A stretch of 6,910 nt of DNA from Nanobdellota archaeon (GCA_022572525.1 JACZVS010000025.1:1-6910), one strand, 5' to 3'. Shown: positions 1 to 5,246, counted from the first letter of the stretch. Made by a program: numbers and translations. Notes: a model not told the origin generated them from the letters alone.

Positions 1-58
1 CCTCTTGCTGTTGAGGTATTTCCGTTTCTTTAGCTTCAGTTTGCTTTTCCTGTTCCAT
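1..58 (-). CDS. 5' end of an unidentified gene, cut by the window edge (possibly ribosomal protein S24e)
   Basis: An ATG at 58-56 opens a frame that stays open to the window edge, giving about 19 residues rich in Gln, Glu and Lys (it begins MEQEKQTEAKETEIP). It starts 5 nt after the spt4 stop codon, so it should be the next gene of the same operon. In many archaea the gene after spt4 is rps24e, encoding ribosomal protein S24e, so this could be S24e with a charged N-terminal extension. Nothing in the visible residues proves that, because S24e does not normally start with such a low-complexity segment. The purine run GAGAG just before the ATG is at best a weak ribosome binding site. Confidence 0.5.
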   Translation of the reverse strand, partial: MEQEKQTEAKETEIPQQQE

Positions 59-63
59 CTCTC

Positions 64-246
64 TTACCCAACTTTAACTGCGAATTCTCCTTTGCCTTTT
101 AATTTAAGTTTTTTCGCGATTTCGCTTTCTTCATCTAAGATAATTACCCTACCCTTCCAATTCTCATTAAATTGATTGCCCCCACATAAAGGGCACTTTG
201 TACCCTCTACAATTAATCTACACTTTTTACATGCTTTTTCTTTCAT
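64..246 (-). CDS. spt4: Transcription elongation factor Spt4 (RpoE'')
   Basis: This 60-residue protein matches archaeal Spt4 along its whole length. A four-cysteine zinc site is visible as C6-x2-C9 and C18-x2-C21, within ACKKCRLIVEGTKCPLCGG. It is followed by the typical NWKGRVIILD strand, a helix with SEIAKKL, and a short C-terminal strand ending in FAVKVG. Spt4 binds the NGN domain of Spt5, and the pair clamps RNA polymerase for processive elongation. The length is normal for the family. The start lies 5 nt after the hotdog gene's stop within a run of A residues, with no clear Shine-Dalgarno, so translation probably depends on coupling. Finding it in one unit with the polymerase stalk subunit gene is the usual archaeal arrangement, except for the hotdog gene between them. 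Confidence 0.96.
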   Translation of the reverse strand: MKEKACKKCRLIVEGTKCPLCGGNQFNENWKGRVIILDEESEIAKKLKLKGKGEFAVKVG

Positions 247-251
247 TTTTT

Positions 252-986
252 TTATGCGGCCTTCTCAAAAGGTACAGTTAAAAGGGTGGTTCTCGCTGTA
301 ACGATTGGCTTTTCATTCTGATCCATGCATATAGACTCTAAAACATGTAGGCCCTTACTATCATTCTTCTTAATTTCACCTACATGCACACTTACAATAT
401 CTCCAATCTTTGGTCGATTATGGCCGTCGAAAATTAATCTGTGGTAAAACCCATACATATTTTCATCCACTATTGAGCTAAACATCTTATATAATGCTGT
501 AGATATTAATCCAGCAGGATAAAACATAGGAACACGTAATTGTGAAGTATCTCCGTCAAAGGCAAGATCCAAGAGTTCTACAATTTTTGCTTCTGTCATT
601 TCCTCTTCATGGTATTTTCTTAGTTCGCCTTCCATTTTTGGAGCTTTAAACTCTAAGGTCTCAACTTCCATAATTCTTTTACTTCTTTTACTTCTTTTAC
701 TTATTGCAACATGATATTCAAGCTTACCCTCTTGATTAGTATCAAAATAAACTTCCTTGTCAGAATACAAAACAGAACCATAAAATCTGAATTTTTTTCT
801 AGCTCCCAGTAGAGTACTCCCAGACGTTTCACTTAATGCAAATAAATATGCTGCTGGGACAATTGGCTTCTTAAAGCGAGTTCGTTTTGCAAATTTTTTA
901 TCAAAATGCAATGGATTAGGATCGCCAAGAATTTCTTGAAATCTTAAGATCTTTCCTCGATCAATGGGGCAATGAACTGTAGTCAT
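252..986 (-). CDS. MaoC-like double-hotdog dehydratase-family protein
   Basis: The 244-residue product appears to contain two hotdog folds. The N-terminal half carries the hydratase-2 motif GDPNPLHFD (residues 21-29), with D22 and H27 in the spacing of the catalytic Asp/His pair of R-specific enoyl-CoA hydratases, followed by a KPIVPAAYLFA helix (40-50). The C-terminal half (about 134-240) has the long helix around FYPAGLISTALYKMF and the RPKIGDIVSVHVGEI strand pair expected of a second hotdog, but lacks the motif. The likely chemistry is reversible hydration of an enoyl thioester; the substrate is unknown. The ATG at 986 was chosen because it lies one base after the rpo7 stop. An in-frame ATG at 1151 would add 55 Lys/Arg/Glu-rich residues read out of frame through the rpo7 tail. 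Residues 96-104 are a triple Ser-Lys-Arg repeat, probably a surface loop. Enzyme family is fairly sure, function is not. Confidence 0.85.
   Translation of the reverse strand: MTTVHCPIDRGKILRFQEILGDPNPLHFDKKFAKRTRFKKPIVPAAYLFALSETSGSTLLGARKKFRFYGSVLYSDKEVYFDTNQEGKLEYHVAISKRSKRSKRIMEVETLEFKAPKMEGELRKYHEEEMTEAKIVELLDLAFDGDTSQLRVPMFYPAGLISTALYKMFSSIVDENMYGFYHRLIFDGHNRPKIGDIVSVHVGEIKKNDSKGLHVLESICMDQNEKPIVTARTTLLTVPFEKAA
675..701 (-). repeat. Three perfect 9-bp tandem repeats inside the hotdog gene
   Basis: The 9-bp unit tcttttact (plus strand) occurs three times without a mismatch. On the coding strand each unit reads AGT AAA AGA, giving Ser-Lys-Arg three times, in frame. Identical codons in all copies suggest recent expansion by replication slippage in a loop between the two hotdog halves. 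Confidence 0.9.
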
Positions 987-987
987 T

Positions 988-1650
988 TTATTTTTTCTTC
1001 TTTCCTTTTCCTTTAGATTTTTTCTTTCCCTTCTTTCCGGCCTTTTCCTTTCCTTCAGCCTTTCCTTTTTCTTTCTTGCCAGCCCTTGCAGCTTTTGCTT
1101 CTTCTGCTGCTGTTTTTCTCTTTTCCTGCTCAATCCATTCCAGTTTGCCAAGACCTGGCTGTCTCATTGTCAAGCCAATTTTTGGTGATGTTGGCTCTTT
1201 ATAACTGACCGCGATTATTCTTGCCATGCAAAGGTCATTTGGCTTAAGACTTTTCTTTGAATTCTTTCCTATTAACACATTAGTTTTGCTGAAATTTACA
1301 TAATCATCCATTGTTTGCGAGATATGAATCATTCCCTCCATTGGGCCTAAATTCAAGAAAGCTCCAAAGCTTGTGATCTCGCTTACTGATCCATAAACTA
1401 TTTCTTGTAGTTGGGGTTTGAACACTATCAAAGTAAAAACAGTGTCATAGTAAGCTGCTCCGTCTCCAGGAATAATTATGCCTTCTCCAACATTTTTAAC
1501 ATCATCTACTGAAATAACAATTCCTATCTCAGGAGAGATAAAGTTGCCAAACTTTTCCTGCAATTCTTTCTTAATAGCCACCTTAACATCTAATCCAAAG
1601 AGATCGGGGGCTACTCTAACATGGTCTCTTATTTCAGTACGATAGAACAT
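988..1650 (-). CDS. rpoE: DNA-directed RNA polymerase subunit Rpo7 (RpoE')
   Basis: This is the larger subunit of the Rpo4/Rpo7 stalk, which grips the nascent RNA and helps open promoters. Residues 1-80 are the typical N-terminal domain (MFYRTEIRDHVRVAP, then GDGAAYYDTVFTLIVFKP). Residues 82-165 are an S1/OB domain with GSVSEITSFGAFLNLGP and EGMIHISQ, closing with SPKIGLTMRQPGLGKLEW. Archaeal Rpo7 usually ends near 190 residues; this one has 220 because of a tail from about residue 175 with roughly 20 lysines in 46 residues plus Ala, Gly and Glu, and no hydrophobic positions. The tail is encoded by a purine-rich strand and is probably disordered. The start is one base after the stop of the PIN gene and the stop is one base before the hotdog gene, so all three are probably translated in series from one mRNA. 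Confidence 0.96.
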   Translation of the reverse strand: MFYRTEIRDHVRVAPDLFGLDVKVAIKKELQEKFGNFISPEIGIVISVDDVKNVGEGIIIPGDGAAYYDTVFTLIVFKPQLQEIVYGSVSEITSFGAFLNLGPMEGMIHISQTMDDYVNFSKTNVLIGKNSKKSLKPNDLCMARIIAVSYKEPTSPKIGLTMRQPGLGKLEWIEQEKRKTAAEEAKAARAGKKEKGKAEGKEKAGKKGKKKSKGKGKKKK

Positions 1651-1651
1651 T

Positions 1652-2026
1652 TTAGGTAAAAATAAGATATTTTTTCTGCCTGATAGCTATGACTCTAGCA
1701 CTTTTACCTTTTTTAAACCTTTTTCTTAGCTCCTTATCCATGGTTGCAAGCACATTGCCGGAGGCAAGCATAAGCAAGGCATCATCTGCACTTTTCGCGT
1801 CAATTTTCTGGATTCCAAAGTTATTGGTAATTTGTAAAGCAAGTAAGGCTGCTTCTCTATCCTTGCCTTTCCCAGAAGTACTTATTCCCTTTAACTCTTT
1901 TAAGACTTGTTCAGGCAAAACCATTTTATAAGAAAAATCACAAATCCTGTCAAGTTCTGAGACAATATCGATTTTATATTTTGCAGCATATAGCAAAAAA
2001 TTCGTGTCTAACGCAATTAGTTTCAT
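1652..2026 (-). CDS. PIN-domain nuclease, Fcf1/VapC-like
   Basis: The 124-residue product is a single PIN domain. The fold begins with the signature LDTNFLLYA carrying the first metal-binding Asp (D7). Further acidic residues expected in the active site are E39 or E44 (LPEQVLKELKG), D81/D82 (SADDALLMLA) and D97 (ATMDKELRKR). The set is complete, so the enzyme is probably an active Mg-dependent RNase. The overall pattern fits the archaeal stand-alone PIN proteins related to Fcf1/Utp24, the ribosomal RNA processing nucleases, better than a toxin: no antitoxin gene adjoins it. In many archaea this gene lies just upstream of rpo7, as here. The ATG at 2026 is preceded by AAGAGG with a 4-nt gap, a plausible Shine-Dalgarno. 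Target RNA cannot be read from sequence. Confidence 0.88.
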   Translation of the reverse strand: MKLIALDTNFLLYAAKYKIDIVSELDRICDFSYKMVLPEQVLKELKGISTSGKGKDREAALLALQITNNFGIQKIDAKSADDALLMLASGNVLATMDKELRKRFKKGKSARVIAIRQKKYLIFT

Positions 2027-2045
2027 TATTCCTCTTCAGCATTTG

Positions 2046-2060
2046 AATTTAAATATATTT
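2046..2060 (-). promoter_or_regulatory. TATA box of the PIN - rpo7 - spt4 operon
   Basis: An AT-only tract (plus strand aatttaaatatattt) is centred about 26 nt upstream of the PIN gene ATG. That is the usual archaeal TATA-to-start distance for a transcript beginning at or just before the start codon. However, the AAGAGG before the ATG suggests a short leader, which would need a TATA element slightly further upstream; the AT tract continues to 2066 and allows that. Confidence 0.55.
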
Positions 2061-2066
2061 TTAAAT
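2057..2066 (+). promoter_or_regulatory. TATA box of the tRNA-Trp gene
   Basis: The sequence tttttaaatt is centred about 27 nt before the first base of the mature tRNA. This is the position expected if transcription starts at, or within a few bases of, the tRNA 5' end. It partly shares the AT-rich tract with the divergent PIN-operon promoter. Alternative: the neighbouring tttaaatatat (2048-2058) would place the start about 9 nt upstream of the tRNA. Confidence 0.55.
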
Positions 2067-2088
2067 TGCTTGAACTCACAAATACAAT

Positions 2089-2160
2089 GGGGACATAGTT
2101 CAGTGGATCAGAATAGGCGGCTCCAGACCGCCAGGCCTGGGTTCGATTCCCAGTGTCCCC
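2089..2160 (+). tRNA. tRNA-Trp (anticodon CCA), without intron
   Basis: All four arms fold by hand. The acceptor stem is GGGGACA (2089-2095) with TGTCCCC (2154-2160), seven pairs. The D stem is GTTC/GAAT with a 9-base loop. The anticodon stem GGCGG/CCGCC encloses the loop CTCCAGA, giving anticodon CCA at 2123-2125. The variable loop is AGGC. The T stem CTGGG/CCCAG encloses TTCGATT. The 3' CCA is not encoded, so CCA-adding enzyme is required, as is common in archaea. There is no intron, although many archaeal tRNA-Trp genes carry one at the anticodon loop. The bases CAAT before and ATTG after the tRNA are complementary and would extend the acceptor stem in a longer precursor. Confidence 0.97.
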
Positions 2161-2173
2161 ATTGCAATTGAAA

Positions 2174-2185
2174 AAATTTAAATAA
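2174..2185 (+). promoter_or_regulatory. TATA box of the coiled-coil / proline-rich gene pair
   Basis: The tract aaatttaaataa is centred about 26 nt upstream of the ATG at 2206, so the transcript should begin at or very near that ATG and be leaderless. No Shine-Dalgarno precedes the ATG. This geometry also argues against the in-frame TTG at 2191, which would lie upstream of the expected transcription start. Confidence 0.65.
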
Positions 2186-2205
2186 TCCATTTGCATAAGA
2201 AAAAC

Positions 2206-2592
2206 ATGCCAAAAAGAGGGAAGAGGACAACAAGGAAAGCAGCTGCTCCAAAAGGTTATGCTAGGACTATTGAGCTCCTTGTAGAGAATAATGTTTCATT
2301 GCAAAAAAAGATGGTTGATTTAACTACAAGTATTGACACTATGAATAAAAAAGTTGGAAGATTACTTCATTTAATTGAGCAAGCAAGTGAAGAATTTACT
2401 AAAGGAGGGCGTGTAGAAAAAGAAAGCAAGAATTTAAGCGAGACAGCATTAGTAGATAAACTTGAAGGACTTATCAACCAGAATAAGACAATTGCGAGAG
2501 GCTTGCTGCTGTTAGAGAAGTATGTTAGAGAGAAATCTGGGAGAGGAAACGAGGGAGATAAATTCAAGCCACTTCCAGAGTACAAGTTTTAA
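2206..2592 (+). CDS. Small basic coiled-coil protein, first gene of a two-gene unit
   Basis: The 128-residue product is not a family I can name. Residues 1-20 are strongly basic (MPKRGKRTTRKAAAPKGYAR). Residues about 21-65 form a long helix with heptad-like spacing of hydrophobic positions (I22, L25, V26, L32, M36, L39, I43, M46, V50, L53, L54, I57). After a charged, Gly-containing hinge (66-76) a second helix covers about 78-110 (ALVDKLEGLINQNKTIARGL). The end (FKPLPEYKF) is short and Pro/aromatic. There is no signal peptide or membrane segment. The ATG at 2206 was preferred over an in-frame TTG at 2191 because of the TATA box position. Two bases separate its stop from the next gene, so the two products probably act together. 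A helix-bundle adaptor or oligomerisation role is a guess; the basic start could also bind nucleic acid or acidic lipid. Confidence 0.85.
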   Translation: MPKRGKRTTRKAAAPKGYARTIELLVENNVSLQKKMVDLTTSIDTMNKKVGRLLHLIEQASEEFTKGGRVEKESKNLSETALVDKLEGLINQNKTIARGLLLLEKYVREKSGRGNEGDKFKPLPEYKF

Positions 2593-2594
2593 AA

Positions 2595-3515
2595 ATGACT
2601 GATTTTCTGCATTTTCTTGTAAGGGGAATTATTTTGGCAAGAGCGAGAGAGAGGACAATTGCGAGAGGGAAGGAAGTGCTCAAGAAGCTGCCTGAAAAAA
2701 TTCCGTTAGGGACAAGATTTCATTATGCGATTCCCCCTCCAAGAGGTTTTCCTGTGCGAGCACAAGTACCAGTTCCAGTAGTTCCAGTGCCAACAAGAGA
2801 TGTGATTCCTGTTCCAAAGCCTGGAGAGCCAGAGCCAGCTCAAATACCTTTTCCAATTCCAATACAGCAAGCTCCTCCACAAACAAGGCCTCAACAACCA
2901 GTAGGGGTTTCTGAAGAGTATACAAAGATCATACTTCCGGAGCCTGGTGTAGTAGTGCCAAGCCCTGGAGAAGCCTCAACAACAGAGATGGAGATGCTAG
3001 CTGGAGCTGGAGAAGAAGAATTGCCAGTCACAAAAATAGCTCCGAAAATCCCTTACAAAATAAGAAGGCCAGCAAGATTAAGACCTGCTGTTAGGCCAAT
3101 GGAAAGGGCAAGAGCCGGAGTAACAAGGCCTGTCCAAAAGGCCAGGACAGGGGTGACAAGACCAATGCAGGCAAAAGCAATAGCTGTCAAAGTTCCTGCA
3201 ATAACAAAGACGAAGCCAACAGAAAAGCCAGCAAAAACATCTAAAACAGATCTAGGAGTAATAACAGGACTAATCAAAGATCCATATGTCAAAGCTGTTG
3301 AATATGACGGAGGAAAGTTAAAAGTAATAACGGCTGAAGGAGAAAAAGATCAGGGCTCTTTAAGCGAAGAAGAGGCGAAAAGTATAGTAGAAAGTTTTGC
3401 GAAAGCAGCTGGAGTTAAGATGCAGCCAGCTTTTGAAGTTACATATGGAAAGTTAAAGATGTCTGCTGTTATCTCGGAAATTCTAGGAACAAGATTTTCT
3501 ATCGAGAAAGTTTAA
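2595..3515 (+). CDS. Proline-rich stalk protein with a C-terminal secretion-ATPase-NTD-like domain
   Basis: This 306-residue protein has four parts. Residues 1-35 form a basic amphipathic helix (MTDFLHFLVRGIILARARER...). Residues about 46-125 are a proline-rich stalk with many Val-Pro and Ile-Pro pairs (VPVPVVPVP, IPFPIPI) likely to be extended polyproline helix. Residues 150-215 are Lys/Arg/Pro-rich and contain an 11-residue repeat. Residues about 219-306 are a compact alpha/beta domain: LIKDPYVKAVEYDGGKLKV, then SLSEEEAKSIVESFAKAAGV, then KMSAVISEILGTRFSIEKV. The order of these elements resembles the N-terminal domain of VirB11/CpaF/GspE-type secretion ATPases, whose NTD ends in a G-x-x-F-T-I-R-K-F-like strand. 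The Walker A and B ATPase domain that should follow is absent: the stop comes directly after this strand. The resemblance is from memory of the family. Cell location is unclear; there is no convincing signal peptide or membrane helix. Confidence 0.88.
   Translation: MTDFLHFLVRGIILARARERTIARGKEVLKKLPEKIPLGTRFHYAIPPPRGFPVRAQVPVPVVPVPTRDVIPVPKPGEPEPAQIPFPIPIQQAPPQTRPQQPVGVSEEYTKIILPEPGVVVPSPGEASTTEMEMLAGAGEEELPVTKIAPKIPYKIRRPARLRPAVRPMERARAGVTRPVQKARTGVTRPMQAKAIAVKVPAITKTKPTEKPAKTSKTDLGVITGLIKDPYVKAVEYDGGKLKVITAEGEKDQGSLSEEEAKSIVESFAKAAGVKMQPAFEVTYGKLKMSAVISEILGTRFSIEKV
3093..3179 (+). repeat. 11-residue (33-bp) repeat in the proline-rich protein
   Basis: Residues 167-177 (RPMERARAGVT) recur as 178-188 (RPVQKARTGVT) and begin a third copy at 189-195 (RPMQAKA). 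The DNA copies have diverged at several codons, so this is an older duplication rather than an assembly artefact. The unit is basic and has a fixed Arg-Pro start and a Gly-Val-Thr end. Confidence 0.85.
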
Positions 3516-3542
3516 GATTTATCTTGGTTCTTCTGAACTATG

Positions 3543-3869
3543 TTATTTCCAAGTATTCCAACTAATTCCCCTATAGACCTCACCAGTAGGCTCCCTCTCC
3601 GTAAGTCCTTCAACAGATTCTATGGCCATCATATTTCCCAATCCTTTTTCGTCATAAACTTGTACCCTTATCGCCCTTCTTACCTGTAAGATTGGAGGGA
3701 ATCCACCATAAAAGACTAGCTTTTCTATTTCGGCGGTTTTATCATCAAGTCTTCTAACACCTAATCTAACTGATTGTGAGGAAACAGTTCTGAATTGGAG
3801 ACGTAGTGGCTGAGCTAGGCCTTCACAACTTTTAATTACATAATCAATTGTTTGATCTGTATTAGCCAT
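3543..3869 (-). CDS. Unrecognised 108-residue protein
   Basis: I do not recognise this protein. It is soluble, with no signal peptide or membrane segment. The sequence alternates short hydrophobic strands with charged turns: LRLQFRTVSSQSVRLGVRRL, EIEKLVFYGG, RRAIRVQVYDE and NMMAIESVEG, which suggests a mostly beta fold. A single Cys is at residue 15. The C-terminus is aromatic (EVYRGISWNTWK). It is a single-gene unit: a strong TATA box lies 27 nt upstream of the ATG, and it converges on the proline-rich protein gene with a 27-nt gap. Reading on this strand is supported by the balanced composition and the promoter; the opposite strand has no comparable frame. Confidence 0.75.
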   Translation of the reverse strand: MANTDQTIDYVIKSCEGLAQPLRLQFRTVSSQSVRLGVRRLDDKTAEIEKLVFYGGFPPILQVRRAIRVQVYDEKGLGNMMAIESVEGLTEREPTGEVYRGISWNTWK

Positions 3870-3890
3870 AACTAGCTAAGAGAAGAAAAA

Positions 3891-3903
3891 TTTATATAAT
3901 TTA
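3891..3903 (-). promoter_or_regulatory. TATA box of the 108-residue protein gene
   Basis: The tract tttatataattta (plus strand) is the most TATA-like sequence in the window and is centred about 27 nt upstream of the ATG at 3869. Transcription should therefore start at or just before the start codon, giving a leaderless mRNA. The rest of the 103-base gap (3904-3972) holds only a weak inverted repeat. Confidence 0.7.
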
Positions 3904-3972
3904 TCAAAACTAGAATTGTGAAATAGTGATTAAGATAATAAAGATTAAGGAGAAGTTTCACTAGTTTCCATT

Positions 3973-4503
3973 TCAATCATAGTATAATTCAGCTATTTCA
4001 TCCCCTTCTTTAATCTGGCCCTCTTCCAAAACTTTAGCATACCATCCTCTTCTGTCAATCATTGTCCTGACAAATTCGTGCACTCTTTCTGTTCCAACAC
4101 CAGGAACAAGAGAAAGATTTCCGCAAGGATCGCATTTTTCAGTTATTTCAATTTCAACGTAATCACCAATCCTGTAAATATTTCCAGGAACAAATTCTTT
4201 ATAAGAAATTCCCAAGGTTGTTATGTTCTCACCAAGATCGCCAGGAGCAATTTCATCCCATCCTTCTTCATTCAATTGTTTAATTGTCGCTAATGGAAGT
4301 AAGAGCAAAGCCCTATCTAAATCACCACCTCGTTCTTCAACTCTGTGTCTATTGAAATCACCATCAATGCCTCTTAGGCGAACAGTAGCTGTACCCACAG
4401 ACCTTTTAGGTAATCCCCTCTCTCCTTCTTCATATGCTTTCACATTTATGCTATTCACTGATCCGGTTATAGCAGCTAAACTCGTTTTCCTACTCCCTAC
4501 CAT
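3973..4503 (-). CDS. MOSC-domain protein
   Basis: The product (176 residues from the ATG at 4503) is a single MOSC domain, the fold shared with the C-terminal part of molybdenum cofactor sulfurase. Visible family features are GIDGDFNRHR, RALLLLPLATI, the hallmark PGDLGENITT, the cysteine motif CDPCGNL, and RRGWYAKVLEEGQIKEGDEI at the end. The PC cysteine is the residue that carries sulfur in characterised MOSC proteins. Proposed chemistry is sulfur transfer to a metal centre or a small molecule. An alternative GTG start at 4521 would add six residues and overlap the dphB stop by 11 nt; neither start has a clear Shine-Dalgarno, and I prefer the ATG, 7 nt after dphB. It appears to be the last gene of the dphB unit. 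No molybdenum cofactor gene is in the window, so its substrate is open. Confidence 0.92.
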   Translation of the reverse strand: MVGSRKTSLAAITGSVNSINVKAYEEGERGLPKRSVGTATVRLRGIDGDFNRHRVEERGGDLDRALLLLPLATIKQLNEEGWDEIAPGDLGENITTLGISYKEFVPGNIYRIGDYVEIEITEKCDPCGNLSLVPGVGTERVHEFVRTMIDRRGWYAKVLEEGQIKEGDEIAELYYD

Positions 4504-4510
4504 TCTACCA

Positions 4511-5245
4511 TTATTTAACACGAAAACTTTTTAAAAATTCCTCTTCAACAAAATGCAGCTTGCCAGGCACAATTAGGCTAAAGGGTCTTTGTAGTTTTTG
4601 TTTTGAGACTTTGTCTGCTGTCCCGAATTTTATTTTCTGCTTCTTTGTACCAAGACAAGAGCATGCTATGCAGGGAGTTTTCTTGTTGAATGAATTGCTA
4701 CCATCCCTTTCAGATATTTGTAGCAAATAAGAAATTGCCTCTCCAAGGTCGAGATCAATATCAATAAGGAAAAGAGTATGTGCCCCAATCTTCATATTCT
4801 GTTTTAGAACATTAAAGAAAGAAGTTGGCTTGTAACTTCCTTGCCATTTTGGAATGCTGCCTATTCTTCCAAACTTATAGGCTTCAAGGCCTGTTTCTGT
4901 TATTGCGTTAATAATAGAGACATTATGAATAACTTCTGTCTTGACTTTCTGTTTCCAAGCCTCAGCAAGCAAAGAGAGATGAGTTGTGGCAATTAAAGGA
5001 TCTCCATATACAAGCAAAGCGACTCCCTTCCTCTTAGCTGCTTTGACAAGATGATTGCTTTCTTCGATAAAGTCTCTGTCTACTGTTATGACTTTCTTTC
5101 CAATGACTTTAGAAAGTTCATCCACAGTGTACGGAAACGGAGAAGTGTAGCACTCTAAATAGACTTCTTTGCATTTCTTTATCACACTTAAGGCTCTCTG
5201 GCTTATGTCTTCCTTATCCAAACCAAGACCGATTATGTAGAGCAT
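4511..5245 (-). CDS. dphB: Diphthine synthase DphB
   Basis: DphB uses S-adenosylmethionine to methylate the modified histidine of translation elongation factor 2, the second step of diphthamide synthesis. The 244-residue product shows the family pattern from end to end: MLYIIGLGL at the start (SAM-binding loop), KKCKEVYLECYTS, YGDPLIATTH (80-89), VIHNVSIINAITETGLEAYKFG (105-126, cofactor and substrate pocket), HTLFLIDI, and the C-terminal IVPGKLHFVEEEFL. Its length is slightly short for the family, which is usually around 250-265. The fold is the tetrapyrrole methylase type. A good Shine-Dalgarno (GGAG, 5251-5254) with a 5-nt gap overlaps the last codons of the upstream membrane gene, whose stop lies one base before this ATG, so translation is coupled. 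Confidence 0.97.
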   Translation of the reverse strand: MLYIIGLGLDKEDISQRALSVIKKCKEVYLECYTSPFPYTVDELSKVIGKKVITVDRDFIEESNHLVKAAKRKGVALLVYGDPLIATTHLSLLAEAWKQKVKTEVIHNVSIINAITETGLEAYKFGRIGSIPKWQGSYKPTSFFNVLKQNMKIGAHTLFLIDIDLDLGEAISYLLQISERDGSNSFNKKTPCIACSCLGTKKQKIKFGTADKVSKQKLQRPFSLIVPGKLHFVEEEFLKSFRVK

Positions 5246-5246
5246 T

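Noticed and set aside
987..1151. 55-residue Lys/Arg/Glu-rich N-terminal extension of the hotdog protein
   Set aside because: It reads the low-complexity rpo7 tail in another frame. Rpo7 is certain here, and the hotdog family starts naturally at the ATG at 986.
1652..2026. PIN gene as the toxin of a VapBC module
   Set aside because: No small antitoxin gene adjoins it, and its neighbours (rpo7, spt4) match the conserved archaeal housekeeping order.
2191..2205. TTG start for the coiled-coil protein, adding five residues
   Set aside because: The TATA box at 2174-2185 places transcription start near 2204-2206, downstream of this codon.
2680..3292. Minus-strand frames across the proline-rich gene, including hydrophobic Leu/Val-rich ones
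   Set aside because: They are the complement of a repetitive Pro/Val/Lys-rich coding sequence; no promoter or conserved motif supports them.
3514..3525. Small hairpin AAGAT-TT-ATCTT between convergent genes as a terminator
   Set aside because: A five-pair AT-rich stem with a two-base loop and no following T run is not convincing.
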